Numbered from the stretch's first letter, positions 54,793 through 63,955 are shown. The stretch: DNA of 64,000 nucleotides from Flammeovirgaceae bacterium (GCA_027487845.1 JAIYCV010000028.1:1-64000), one strand, 5' to 3'. Program-made: numbers and translations. The notes: generated from the sequence alone by a model not told the origin.

Positions 54793-55050
54793 ATGGCAAG
54801 TTTAGTAACACCGAATAAGTCTGAAAACACTCCTGTATCGCAAGAGGCAAATAAGAAAGGCATTGAGAATCATAAAACAGCGGCCAAACATCATGAAGAA
54901 GCTGCAAAGCACCATCATGAAGCTGCGAAACATCACGATGATGGACACCACGACAAAGCAGCTCAAAGCACGGTGAAAGCAAATGGTCATCATTCGCTGG
55001 CGGGTGAAGCGCAAAAGGAAGATGTGAAGCATCACGCGCTGCATCAATAG
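54793..55050 (+). CDS. Small histidine/alanine-rich stress-type protein
   Basis: From the ATG at 54793 (a longer frame begins 11 codons earlier) an 85-residue soluble protein follows. Its middle consists of heptad-like repeats of AAKHHEE/AAKHHHE/AAKHHDD, giving about 17 His residues. It is probably a helical metal- or acid-buffering protein. Similar short proteins occur beside universal stress genes in Bacteroidota. A clear terminator follows at 55075. Confidence 0.8.
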   Translation: MASLVTPNKSENTPVSQEANKKGIENHKTAAKHHEEAAKHHHEAAKHHDDGHHDKAAQSTVKANGHHSLAGEAQKEDVKHHALHQ

Positions 55051-55074
55051 TTTTGGTTTTAGTTTGAGGTTTGG

Positions 55075-55107
55075 AATGCACGGCATGAAAATGGCGTGCA
55101 TTTTTTA
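55075..55107 (+). terminator. Rho-independent terminator
   Basis: AATGCACGGCAT (55075-55086) pairs with ATGGCGTGCATT (55091-55102) over a GAAA loop with one G-G mismatch; a T-run follows to about 55106. It ends the His-rich gene. Confidence 0.82.
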
Positions 55108-55210
55108 TTCTTACATGGGCAGGTGTGAATTGTGTAAACTCTTTGATTGCAGGCATAACTTTTTGGCATTTGTATTCTTCAATTTTGTTTAACTAAAAGC
55201 AACGAATCGC

Positions 55211-55366
55211 ATGGGAAATTTACTTTATACAATTGCAGTAATCTTGGTTTTAATTTGGGCCATCGGATTTCTTGGTTACCACTCTGGAGGAATCATCCAT
55301 ATTTTGCTGGTGATTGCCATCATTGCTGTTCTCTTTCGGGTGATTCAAGGAAAGAGACCTATCTAA
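55211..55366 (+). CDS. lmo0937-like two-TM membrane peptide
   Basis: A 51-residue protein (MGNLLYTIAVILVLIWAIGF at the start) with two membrane helices (about 3-21 and 28-43), a GYHSGG turn and a basic end (GKRPI). It matches the short lmo0937 family of membrane proteins, which are common in Bacteroidota stress regions. Start and stop were checked for frame (ATG 55211, TAA 55364-55366). Function unknown; it may be induced by envelope stress. Confidence 0.85.
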   Translation: MGNLLYTIAVILVLIWAIGFLGYHSGGIIHILLVIAIIAVLFRVIQGKRPI

Positions 55367-55410
55367 CTGTTATTTGTATTTTGTTTTGCTGACGAACTTA
55401 AATAAATACT

Positions 55411-56817
55411 ATGAAAGAGATTAGTCAAAAGCGGAGTCATTTTGAATTGCATTTATTGGTGTTATTGTTTTTTAGTGGTCTGGCGGTTTCAGCGCAAGGG
55501 CTTCAAGATAGCCTAAAGCACGATGATGAAGATATCGTGTCGTCCATTGCGCCTTATTCAGAAGACGTGAGAGAGGCGATCCTCAATGTTTCACAGTATC
55601 CTCAAAAGTTGGTTCAGGTGGAGCGCTTGCAAGCAAGGTCTAGCCAATCGTTTCAGGACTTGGTTTCTAAGTATCCGCGCGATGTGCAAGAGAAGTTCTA
55701 TGACCTTTCGCGTTTTCCGGAGTTGATAGCCAAATTGACGACTGGAAGTGGGCGAAGAAACGCAGATGAAATAGAATCCATTTTGTCGGCTTATCCCGTG
55801 GAAGTCGGCACCAATGTGAAAGCACTTTATCCAACGTATGAAACCGATCTCGCCACAATCAATAAGCGGAATGAACAATCACAAGCGGAACTTCAGAAGA
55901 CCATACACTCGTTACCCGAAAACATTCAACATGATTTCAAAACCGTAATTGGTATGCCTGATGTGATGAGCTTGCTGACGGATCGGGTAGATTTAACCGT
56001 GAGCTTGGGCGAAGCTTTTAGAAATAATCCTGCGGAAGTACGGCAAAGTTTAAATAACCTTCATGATGAAATTGGCTCGCAGAACGCAAAAGACTTAGAT
56101 GATTACAAGAGCAAAGTAGCAGCTGACCCGGCATTGCAAGAGGAAATGAAAAAGTCTTCAAAGGATTTTGCAAATAACTATTCCGAGACGGATGATGGCA
56201 CACCCAATGTTGTCAATAACTATTATAGCGCTAATCCATATCCTTATTGGACGGGCTATCCTTATTGGTATCCTTCGCCTATCTGGTATCCGCAGCCTTT
56301 ATATTATCACACCGGTTTCTACCTTGGCACAGGGGGTAACATGGTCATAGTGGGGCTACCTTCGTATGGCTATTCCAATTGGTTTTTCAATTATGGATAT
56401 AGGCGGTATCCCAGAATGTATGGAAGCTACAATGTCTACTATGGTAATCACCGAAACTTTAGAAATTACGGAAATGTTTACAGAGGATATAATGCTGCTG
56501 TTAGACAACACTTCAATGGCGTAAATCATTTGGGTAATACGAATGGCAGAACACGCCCTACACAACAATCCAATATAGGTCGTCAAAACAATGGGTTGGG
56601 AAATCGGTCGGAAAATTTCAGGAACTCCATCAACTATCGCGGTAGCAATTTTAACAATCAACGACTGAACAATTTCAATTCACAACAATATCACCAACAG
56701 CGTTGGCAAGGTGTTGGAGGCAGCGGTATGCAAAGAAGTAATGGAGGAGTTGGTATGCAAAGAAGTGGTGGCGGGCAACGTGGTGGCGGAGGCGGTGGTG
56801 GAAGAAGCCGGAATTGA
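55411..56817 (+). CDS. Secreted helical protein with Tyr/Trp/Asn-rich and Gly-rich tail
   Basis: A 468-residue protein with a signal peptide (about 1-29, ending VSAQG). The first half (30-265) is helical with repeats of the form YPxDVxExxxxLSxxPELxxKL, similar to Bacteroidota relatives of DUF3300. A Tyr/Trp/Pro-rich stretch follows (about 270-305, PYPYWTGYPYWYP), then Asn/Arg-rich sequence, and a Gly/Arg-rich end (GGGQRGGGGGGGRSRN). It is likely exported to the envelope or surface. The function is unknown. Confidence 0.8.
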   Translation: MKEISQKRSHFELHLLVLLFFSGLAVSAQGLQDSLKHDDEDIVSSIAPYSEDVREAILNVSQYPQKLVQVERLQARSSQSFQDLVSKYPRDVQEKFYDLSRFPELIAKLTTGSGRRNADEIESILSAYPVEVGTNVKALYPTYETDLATINKRNEQSQAELQKTIHSLPENIQHDFKTVIGMPDVMSLLTDRVDLTVSLGEAFRNNPAEVRQSLNNLHDEIGSQNAKDLDDYKSKVAADPALQEEMKKSSKDFANNYSETDDGTPNVVNNYYSANPYPYWTGYPYWYPSPIWYPQPLYYHTGFYLGTGGNMVIVGLPSYGYSNWFFNYGYRRYPRMYGSYNVYYGNHRNFRNYGNVYRGYNAAVRQHFNGVNHLGNTNGRTRPTQQSNIGRQNNGLGNRSENFRNSINYRGSNFNNQRLNNFNSQQYHQQRWQGVGGSGMQRSNGGVGMQRSGGGQRGGGGGGGRSRN

Positions 56818-56851
56818 ATGCTAAAAAATTTATCTCACCGAAAAACGCTCA

Positions 56852-56916
56852 CGTCTTAAGTCTTATGTCTCATATCTTATGTCTAACATCTAAAATCTAA
56901 CATCTTACATCTAAAA
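56852..56916. repeat. Degenerate TCTTATGTCT/CATCTAAAA tandem repeat
   Basis: The stretch consists of about six units of roughly 10 bases (TCTTAAGTCT, TCTTATGTCT, CATATCTTATGTCT, AACATCTAAA, ATCTAACATCT, TACATCTAAAA) and ends ten bases before the start codon at 56926. A weaker relative lies at 57690-57720, also just before a start codon. Confidence 0.6.
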
Positions 56917-56925
56917 CCCCACACA

Positions 56926-57321
56926 ATGAAAGCACATAAATTAGGCATCTGGATGGATCACATGAACGCTCATCTGATCGAATTCTCCGATAGTCATGAG
57001 ACAAAAACGGTTCATTCGAAATTTACACACGAGGCAAAGGAACATAGCCTTGGGCAGGGCGAGAACAAGATGCATACCAAGGAACAACACCAACAAGCTG
57101 AATATTATAAATCGCTCGGGGAAATAATAAAGAATTATAAGGAGGTAGTTCTCTTTGGTCCTACTGATGCAAAAGTAGAGTTGAAAAACCTGTTGAAAAA
57201 AGAGCATGGGTTTGCGGCTATCAAGATAGTAACGGAGCAAGCCGATAAAATGACCGACAATCAGGAGCATGCGTTTGTTCATAGCTATTTTATAAAGCAT
57301 CCTACTGCTCTAAAGCTATAA
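56926..57321 (+). CDS. baeRF-like (eRF1-domain) protein
   Basis: A 131-residue soluble protein with KLGIWMDHMNAHLIEF at the start, FTHEAKEHSLGQGENKMHTK in the middle and VVLFGPTDAKVELKNLL, the pattern of bacterial eRF1-like (baeRF or host-attachment) proteins. The acceptor-like GGQ motif of true release factors is absent. I infer a ribosome- or stress-related role. It is followed after 2 bases by a membrane protein gene on the same strand. Confidence 0.78.
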   Translation: MKAHKLGIWMDHMNAHLIEFSDSHETKTVHSKFTHEAKEHSLGQGENKMHTKEQHQQAEYYKSLGEIIKNYKEVVLFGPTDAKVELKNLLKKEHGFAAIKIVTEQADKMTDNQEHAFVHSYFIKHPTALKL

Positions 57322-57323
57322 CA

Positions 57324-57545
57324 ATGCGGACAAAATCGGCTGGCATTTTTTTACTTGTGATTGGAGTACTGATGGTGGGCTACACTAGTTTCAATTTTGT
57401 GACAACAGAAAAAGTAGTAGACATCGGATCACTTAGAATAGAAAAGGAAAATAATCATTTCTTTCAATGGCCTCCGATTGTAGGTGGTCTATTGGTAGCA
57501 AGTGGCATTGCCCTTTTGTTTGTCAATCGAGGGGTTAGGAAATAG
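57324..57545 (+). CDS. Small two-TM membrane protein
   Basis: A 73-residue protein with two membrane helices (about 5-26 and 50-67) and a charged loop between them (GSLRIEKENNH). The ATG is two bases after the stop of the baeRF-like gene, so both are translated from one message. The family resembles DUF3185-like proteins, but I cannot name it with certainty. Confidence 0.72.
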   Translation: MRTKSAGIFLLVIGVLMVGYTSFNFVTTEKVVDIGSLRIEKENNHFFQWPPIVGGLLVASGIALLFVNRGVRK

Positions 57546-57689
57546 TAGGTGACAAAAGTCACTGTTTAAATTGATGCTGATCAGCTTGAAAGCGACTGTT
57601 CTTTGCCAATTTCATTTATCATTTTACTAACTATAAAACAATGAAGTCGCCATTCAAATGCTCTACACCCAACAGCATGATTATGAGGT

Positions 57690-57720
57690 CTCACGCCTCG
57701 ATACTAATGTCTCACTACTA
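57690..57720. repeat. Weak TCTCAC/CTCGATACTAA repeat before the DUF4136 gene
   Basis: GTCTCACGCCTCGATACTAATGTCTCACTACTAAC resembles the repeat at 56852-56916 in composition and place. The rest of 57546-57730 has GTGAC/GTCAC, a 5-bp hairpin near 57549-57562, and no gene. Confidence 0.35.
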
Positions 57721-57730
57721 ACTTAAAAAC

Positions 57731-58261
57731 ATGAAAAATATAGCGATAATTATCCTCCTTGGTTCGATGATGAGTTGTTCTGATCAAATTCGCGTGCGTT
57801 CAGACTATGATAACGATGTGGATCTCACGAAATTTAAAACATTCAATTGGCTTCCTGCAAAGGAAATTGAATCTAAGAATAATCCGTTGCTCCTAAATGA
57901 GCTTACGTTTAAGCGATTGAGAAAAGCAATAGATCAGCAGCTTGCATTGAAGCAAGTTCAATTCTCTGACTCTAATCCTGCGTTGTTAGTTCACTATCAC
58001 ATTATTGTTGATAACAGAACTGCCATCCGACCCGCGGTTTATGGTTATAATTATGGTGCTTATTGGATGCGCAATCAAGTTGATGCTTACCAATATCGAG
58101 AAGGCACTTTGATCATAGATTTGATGGATGCCTCCAACAAAAATTTATTGTGGCGGGGATGGGGAACTTCGGTGATAGATGGGCCAATTGATTTGACCGA
58201 AGAACAGATCAATGATGCGGTAACTAAAATCTTAAAAGCATTTCCCCCTTCGAAGAAGTAG
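57731..58261 (+). CDS. DUF4136 lipoprotein
   Basis: A 176-residue lipoprotein (lipobox MMSC, Cys about 16) of the DUF4136 family. The start of the mature domain (RVRSDYDNDVDLTKFKTFNW) and the end (LIIDLMDASNKNLLWRGWG) are typical. The family has a beta-rich fold of unknown function in the envelope. It precedes an exporter by 37 bases. Confidence 0.9.
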   Translation: MKNIAIIILLGSMMSCSDQIRVRSDYDNDVDLTKFKTFNWLPAKEIESKNNPLLLNELTFKRLRKAIDQQLALKQVQFSDSNPALLVHYHIIVDNRTAIRPAVYGYNYGAYWMRNQVDAYQYREGTLIIDLMDASNKNLLWRGWGTSVIDGPIDLTEEQINDAVTKILKAFPPSKK

Positions 58262-58298
58262 TGTTTATGATTTTTATCAATTGCGAGTAATTATAGGG

Positions 58299-59378
58299 AT
58301 GAAAAAGTTAGCTTTTTTTAGTTGTTTGTTGATTGTGATTTCTTGCGGAAAGAAAGTTGAGTCAACGAGCCCTTCTGTTGAGGCGATTTCGGAGTCGGTG
58401 TATGCATCTGGGATAATAAAGAGCCGGAATCAGTATCAAGTCTATTCAACTGTGAATGGAATGATTCAGGAGATATTGGTAACTGAAGGCGATGCAGTAA
58501 AAAAAGGTGATCCTCTGATGCGGGTATTGAACGAACCTTCGAAACTAAATAATTACAACGCTAAATTAGCGGCAGATTTTGCTGATATTTTTGCTAACTC
58601 CGACAAGATTAACGAAGCGAAAGTTACCATGGACCTTGCACTGAGCAAATTGAAAAATGATTCATTGCTTTTTACCAGGCAAAAAAATCTTCGGGCGCAA
58701 AGTGTAGGAACAGTGGTTGAATTGGAACAACGAGAGTTGGCATTTAAAACCTCAAAGGCCAGTTATGAAGTAGCCTTGTTTCGCTATCGCGAATTAAAAA
58801 GACAATTGGATTTTGCTTCGCGTCAGTCGAAAACGAATTTGAAAATCACAAATGCGTTGGCGGGCGATTACGTAATTCGAGCCGAAACAAATGGAAAGGT
58901 TTATAAAGTGTTAAAAGAGAAGGGTGAGTTTGCAAACACGCTCAATCCTGTAGCCATTGTTGGCGATGACAAAGACTTTGTCATTGAAATGAAAGTAGAT
59001 GAATATGATATCGCTCGAATTAAAAATAATCAACGGGTACTCTTTACCATGGACAGTTATAAAGGCAAAGTGTTTGAAGCTTCTGTAGAAAAGATTGAGC
59101 CCTTGATGAATGAGGATTCCAGGTCATTTACGGTAAAAGCGATTTCCGTTACAAAGCCGGATGTGCTTTATCCTAATCTGTCGGTGGAAGCGAATATAGT
59201 GATACTTACAAAAGCGAAGGCACTTACCATCCCGCGCAGCTATCTTATTTCCGATTCGCTGGTGCTAGTAAATGAAACCGAAAAGCGAAATGTAAAAGTA
59301 GGATTGATGGACTACCAGAAAGTGGAGATTGTGAAAGGCTTAACATCCGCAGACAAAGTTTATAAACCAGTATTATGA
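58299..59378 (+). CDS. HlyD/MacA-type periplasmic adaptor lipoprotein
   Basis: The ATG at 58299 gives a lipoprotein (lipobox VISC); a TTG six codons earlier is less likely. The 359-residue product has a biotinyl-lipoyl-like barrel (YSTVNGMIQEILVTEGDAV), a coiled-coil hairpin (about 90-175) and a beta-barrel end (VEANIVILTKAKALTIPRSY). It should link an inner-membrane ABC exporter to the outer membrane. The stop overlaps the permease start (ATGA), so it is coupled to it. Confidence 0.9.
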   Translation: MKKLAFFSCLLIVISCGKKVESTSPSVEAISESVYASGIIKSRNQYQVYSTVNGMIQEILVTEGDAVKKGDPLMRVLNEPSKLNNYNAKLAADFADIFANSDKINEAKVTMDLALSKLKNDSLLFTRQKNLRAQSVGTVVELEQRELAFKTSKASYEVALFRYRELKRQLDFASRQSKTNLKITNALAGDYVIRAETNGKVYKVLKEKGEFANTLNPVAIVGDDKDFVIEMKVDEYDIARIKNNQRVLFTMDSYKGKVFEASVEKIEPLMNEDSRSFTVKAISVTKPDVLYPNLSVEANIVILTKAKALTIPRSYLISDSLVLVNETEKRNVKVGLMDYQKVEIVKGLTSADKVYKPVL

Positions 59379-60634
59379 ACGTGTTGCTGATTGTTAAGAT
59401 CGCAAAAGCACTTTTGTTAGCACGGTGGAAGCAAACACTGGTGGCCGCGGTGGGCGTTACGTTTAGCATTACCATGTTCATCACGCTGCTTAGTTTTATG
59501 ACGGGTCTCAATGATTTGTTGGATGGCCTTATCTTAAATAGAACCGCCCACGTTCGTTTGTACAACGATATTAAACCAAGTCTTCATCAACCAATTGATA
59601 TTTCAACTGAATTTAAACAGTCTCATAATTTCATCCGATCGATTAAATCGGGCAGCAGCCGTCAAGAAATTTATAATAGCGGAGCCATCATTCAAGCATT
59701 AAAAAAAGACAGTCGGGTAACTGGCATTGCACCAAAAATAACAGCACAGGTTTTTTTTAATGATGGTTCGATTGATATTACTGGTGTGATAAATGGCATT
59801 GATGCGCAAGCCGAAAGTAACTTGTTTCATTTCACCGATTACGTGGTGGAGGGAAACCCACTAGACCTTAAGAATGTATCGAATAGCATTATTTTGGGTA
59901 AGGGGTTGGCAGCAAAACTACTTGTTGAGATTGGTGATGTCGTTCAGGTGACTACGGCTAAGCAACAACAGTTTTCATTGAAAGTAGTAGGTTTTTTTCA
60001 ATCGGGGTTAGCAGAGTTAGATAAAGTTCAAAGCTATGCATCTATTGCCACCACTCAGAAAATATTAGGTAAACCCAACGATTATATCACCGACATACAG
60101 TTGAAAGTAGTTGATATGCTGCAGGCGCCAGCAATAGGAAAAGAGTTTGCTCAATTATTTCAAACAGATGCAGAAGACATTCAAACTGCGAACTCACAAT
60201 TCGAGACAGGTTCATTTGTGCGGTCACTTATCTCATATGCCGTTGGCGTCACATTGCTAGTTGTTGCGGGCTTTGGTATTTATAATATCCTCAATATGAT
60301 GATTTATGAGAAGATGGATTCCATAGCCATCCTCAAAGCCACCGGTTTCTCTGGTGTAGATGTGAATCGAATTTTTTTGGTGATTGCTTTGAGTATTGGT
60401 TTCTTCGGAGGTTTTGTCGGGTTGGGCTTCGGCTTCTTGCTTTCCTTCGCCATAGATCAAATACCCTTCAACACGGCTTCTCTTCCTACTGTAAAAACAT
60501 ATCCGATTAACTACAATCCAATTTTTTATGTTATCGGTTCTACTTTTTCTTTGATTACAACGTACCTAGCCGGTTGGGCGCCATCGCGTAAGGCAAGTAA
60601 GATAGATCCTGTTATTATTATTCGTGGAAAATAG
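59375..60634 (+). CDS. MacB/LolE-type ABC permease
   Basis: A 419-residue permease with one membrane helix near the N-terminus (about 20-45), a large periplasmic domain (to about 270) and three membrane helices at the C-terminal end (about 285-400) with VTLLVVAGFGIYNILNMMIYEKMDSIAILKATG split around residue 300, the FtsX signature. This is the MacB/LolC-E layout without its own ATPase domain. The ATPase gene starts 6 bases downstream. Substrate unknown: drug, peptide or lipoprotein. Confidence 0.92.
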   Translation: MNVLLIVKIAKALLLARWKQTLVAAVGVTFSITMFITLLSFMTGLNDLLDGLILNRTAHVRLYNDIKPSLHQPIDISTEFKQSHNFIRSIKSGSSRQEIYNSGAIIQALKKDSRVTGIAPKITAQVFFNDGSIDITGVINGIDAQAESNLFHFTDYVVEGNPLDLKNVSNSIILGKGLAAKLLVEIGDVVQVTTAKQQQFSLKVVGFFQSGLAELDKVQSYASIATTQKILGKPNDYITDIQLKVVDMLQAPAIGKEFAQLFQTDAEDIQTANSQFETGSFVRSLISYAVGVTLLVVAGFGIYNILNMMIYEKMDSIAILKATGFSGVDVNRIFLVIALSIGFFGGFVGLGFGFLLSFAIDQIPFNTASLPTVKTYPINYNPIFYVIGSTFSLITTYLAGWAPSRKASKIDPVIIIRGK

Positions 60635-60640
60635 AATTGC

Positions 60641-61321
60641 ATGGATGAGATTGTACTTCAAGCGAATCACATTTCAAAAAGTTTCCATGATCCGGTAACG
60701 GTACCTGTATTGAAAGATGTGAATCTTGCCATCACGAAAGGTGAATTCGTGGCTATTACAGGAAAATCAGGTTGTGGTAAGTCAACGCTACTTTACATAC
60801 TTTCTACGATGGACACCGACTACGAAGGTGAACTAATGATTGGGGGTGAGGTGATGCGCGGCAAATCTGAAAAGCAATTGGCGCGTGTGCGAAATGAGAA
60901 AATTGGTTTTGTGTTTCAATTTCATTATTTATTGAATGAGTTTACGGTGGTGGAAAATGTAATGCTTCCCGGGTTGAAGTTAACTGCCCACACCGAATCG
61001 GAAGTGAAGGTACATGCAATGGATCGATTGAAAACGTTGGGCATTGAATCGTTGGCGGACAAAAAGGCTAATCAACTTTCTGGCGGAGAGAAACAACGGG
61101 TCGCAATTGCGCGTGCACTCATAAACAACCCTAGTGTTATTCTTTGCGATGAACCAACTGGTAATCTTGATAAGAAAAATAGTCTCATTGTTTTTGATAT
61201 TTTTAAGAAATTAGCGGAAGAAAACAAACAAGCCCTTTTAATTGTGACGCACGATCAGGAGTTTGCTAACAATACGCATCGTATCATTGAGATGGAAGAT
61301 GGGAAAATAATCAAACAGTAA
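60641..61321 (+). CDS. ABC exporter ATPase (LolD/MacB type)
   Basis: A 226-residue ATPase with Walker A GKSGCGKSTLLY, signature LSGGEKQRVAIARAL and Walker B ILCDEPTGNLD, all of the LolD/MacB class, plus an H-loop in LLIVTHDQEF. It pairs with the permease at 59375 and the adaptor at 58299 as a three-gene exporter. The P-type ATPase starts 15 bases later and may be cotranscribed. Confidence 0.94.
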   Translation: MDEIVLQANHISKSFHDPVTVPVLKDVNLAITKGEFVAITGKSGCGKSTLLYILSTMDTDYEGELMIGGEVMRGKSEKQLARVRNEKIGFVFQFHYLLNEFTVVENVMLPGLKLTAHTESEVKVHAMDRLKTLGIESLADKKANQLSGGEKQRVAIARALINNPSVILCDEPTGNLDKKNSLIVFDIFKKLAEENKQALLIVTHDQEFANNTHRIIEMEDGKIIKQ

Positions 61322-61336
61322 TAGGTAAGAAATTAT

Positions 61337-63859
61337 ATGGCAGCGAACATTTACAACACACAAGGCCTTACCGATGCTCAAGTGCTCGCTGCCCGAGAAA
61401 AGTTTGGAGCAAATCAGTTAATCTATAAAAAGAGGAATCGATTTTTAGAGGCAGTTGTTGGCTTGATTAAAGAGCCGATGATTATTTTGTTGTTAGTTAC
61501 TTCCTCTATTTACTTTATCAGCGGCAAGGTGGGAGACGGAATTTTTCTGGCTTCTGCTATTGTACTCGTGTCACTCATTTCGCTCTATCAGGATTCTAAA
61601 AGTCGTGATGCATTGGATAAGTTGAAGGACTTTACTAAACCCAATTGCAAAGTAATTCGCAACGGAGCAGCGGTTCAGATCAAGAGCGAAGAAGTAGTAG
61701 TGGGTGATAGCCTATTGGTAGAAGAAGGAATTCTTATTGGTGCGGATGGCACCATTACGCATTCAAATGATTTTTCTGTGAATGAATCGATCCTTACGGG
61801 AGAATCGATGCCTGTGGCGAAGGATTCATCAAAAGAAGAACATTTTATTTTTTCCGGAACAACGGTGACGGCTGGTTTAGCTATTGCGACAGTTACTGCG
61901 ATTGGCAACGAAACCAAGTTAGGCAAAATTGGTAAAAGCCTGGAGAGTATTAAGGAAGAACCGACTCCGCTAGAAAGGCAAATCAACAACTTCGTTAAGA
62001 AGATGGTGGTTGCAGGGGCTATTGTTTTTGTGATTGTGTGGATCACCAATTACATGCACTCTAAGCTGTTGCTGGATAGCTTAATCAAGTCGCTTACGCT
62101 TGCTATGAGTGTGCTGCCAGAAGAAATTCCGATGGCGCTTACTTCTTTTATGGCGTTGGGTGCCTGGCGCTTAATGAAGATGGGCATTGTAGTAAAACAA
62201 ATGAAAACGGTAGAAACGCTTGGAAGTGGTACTGTTATTTGTACCGATAAGACAGGAACCATTACAGAAAATAAAATGAGTTTGGCTAAAGTGTATTTGT
62301 TTGACTCCCAAAAAATACTCAATGCCGATGAATTGAAAGATAAAGAGGAAAATGAGTTAATACGGGTGGCGATGTTTGCAAGTGAACCTATCCCTTTCGA
62401 TCCGATGGAAGTTGCCTTGCATGATGCTTATAAAAGTCACATGACGAACGATGAGCGAACGGATTCTAAATTGATTCATGAATATCCGCTAGGAGGGAAG
62501 CCCCCTATGATGACACATGTTTTTCAAAACTCAGCAGGTATGAAGATTATTGCGGCCAAAGGTGCGCCCGAAGCAATTATCAATGTCTCTCCATTGGATA
62601 ATGAAAGGAAAACGAAAATCAATGATGCGATCAAGACATTGTCGTTGGACGGTTATCGGTTACTGGCAGTAGGGGAGACCAGTTGGAATGACAATAATTA
62701 TCCGGCAACGCAACAAGAATTCAAATTCAATTTTAAAGGACTTGTAGCATTTTACGATCCACCAAAGAAGAACATACAATCGGTACTTGAATCATTTTAC
62801 AAAGCGGGGATTCAAGTAAAGATTATTACGGGCGACAATGCAGAAACCACCAGTGCTATTGCAAAACAAATTGGATTTAAAGGATTCGATAAAACCATTT
62901 CAGGCAATGAATTGATGAAGTTGAATGAAGAGGAGTTAGGGCAACGCGTGGAAGACACTCAAATATTCACGCGCATGTTTCCGGAGGCCAAATTAAAAAT
63001 AATAAATGCATTAAAAGCAAAGAACGAAATTGTAGCCATGACGGGCGATGGCGTGAATGACGGCCCTGCATTGAAAGCAGCCCACATTGGCATTGCCATG
63101 GGAAAGAAAGGAACTGAGATTGCCAAGCAAGCAGCTTCGCTGATTTTGTTAGAGGACGATCTTTCAAAAATGGTGGATGCCATTGCCATGGGAAGAAAGA
63201 TATACACGAACTTGAAAAAGGCTATTCAATACATTATTTCTATTCATATCCCTATTATACTTACTGTATTTATTCCCCTGGCATTGAGATGGGTTTATCC
63301 AAATATTTTTCTGCCTGTGCATATTATCTTTTTGGAGTTGATTATGGGCCCTACTTGCTCGATTATTTATGAAAACGAGCCAATGGAAGCAAATGCGATG
63401 AGTCAAAAGCCAAGGCCGTTTACGAGTACATTTTTTAAAGTAAGAGAATTAATTGCGAGTATTGTTCAAGGATTAGTAATTACCGTAGGCACGTTGGGTG
63501 TTTATCAGTATGGCGTAAATGTTGGGTTGAATGAAGCAAGCACGCGCACGTTGGTGTTTACTAATTTAATTGTAGCGAACATTTTTTTAATGCTTGTCAA
63601 CCGTTCGTTTTATTATTCCGTGCTTACCACCCTGCGCTATAAAAACAACCTAGTGCTACTTATGATTGTGATTACCGTGGCACTCACCTCGGCTTTACTT
63701 TTTATACAACCCCTGTCTGCGTTTTTTGATTTCGAGTTAATTACGCTTGGCCAATTGGCCGTAAGTGCTGGTGTAGGCATTATTGCCACTGTCTGGTTTG
63801 AGGTAGTGAAATGGGTAAAGAGGAGAAAAGGAGAATCAATGGTTAAGACAAAAGATTGA
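61337..63859 (+). CDS. P-type cation-transporting ATPase (P2-like)
   Basis: An 840-residue P-type ATPase with an actuator motif ILTGESMPV, phosphorylation site Asp304 in CTDKTGTITENK, the nucleotide-binding KGAPE and hinge GDGVNDGPALKAA. The TM4 ion site reads VLPEEIPMAL, not the PEGLP of typical calcium pumps, and heavy-metal-binding N-terminal domains are absent. Ten membrane helices are suggested, with the last six after about residue 640. A calcium, proton or other divalent-cation substrate cannot be decided here. It closes the exporter operon. Confidence 0.93.
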   Translation: MAANIYNTQGLTDAQVLAAREKFGANQLIYKKRNRFLEAVVGLIKEPMIILLLVTSSIYFISGKVGDGIFLASAIVLVSLISLYQDSKSRDALDKLKDFTKPNCKVIRNGAAVQIKSEEVVVGDSLLVEEGILIGADGTITHSNDFSVNESILTGESMPVAKDSSKEEHFIFSGTTVTAGLAIATVTAIGNETKLGKIGKSLESIKEEPTPLERQINNFVKKMVVAGAIVFVIVWITNYMHSKLLLDSLIKSLTLAMSVLPEEIPMALTSFMALGAWRLMKMGIVVKQMKTVETLGSGTVICTDKTGTITENKMSLAKVYLFDSQKILNADELKDKEENELIRVAMFASEPIPFDPMEVALHDAYKSHMTNDERTDSKLIHEYPLGGKPPMMTHVFQNSAGMKIIAAKGAPEAIINVSPLDNERKTKINDAIKTLSLDGYRLLAVGETSWNDNNYPATQQEFKFNFKGLVAFYDPPKKNIQSVLESFYKAGIQVKIITGDNAETTSAIAKQIGFKGFDKTISGNELMKLNEEELGQRVEDTQIFTRMFPEAKLKIINALKAKNEIVAMTGDGVNDGPALKAAHIGIAMGKKGTEIAKQAASLILLEDDLSKMVDAIAMGRKIYTNLKKAIQYIISIHIPIILTVFIPLALRWVYPNIFLPVHIIFLELIMGPTCSIIYENEPMEANAMSQKPRPFTSTFFKVRELIASIVQGLVITVGTLGVYQYGVNVGLNEASTRTLVFTNLIVANIFLMLVNRSFYYSVLTTLRYKNNLVLLMIVITVALTSALLFIQPLSAFFDFELITLGQLAVSAGVGIIATVWFEVVKWVKRRKGESMVKTKD

Positions 63860-63913
63860 TCTCTGAACGGATCAGTGATTTTTGCCTTTCCTCTTGAAGT
63901 CTTCCGCTGCTCT

Positions 63914-63955
63914 GGATTTGCAACCCAGAACCCAGATACTAGGTATTTCAAATCC
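63914..63955. repeat. GGATTTG/CAAATCC inverted repeat at window end
   Basis: GGATTTG (63914-63920) and CAAATCC (63949-63955) flank a 28-base segment containing the doubled word CCCAGA. The 63860-64000 stretch shows no gene. Similar palindromes are common between genes in Bacteroidota. Confidence 0.4.

Noticed and set aside
57549-57562. GTGAC/GTCAC hairpin as terminator
   Set aside because: The stem is only five base pairs and lacks a T-run.
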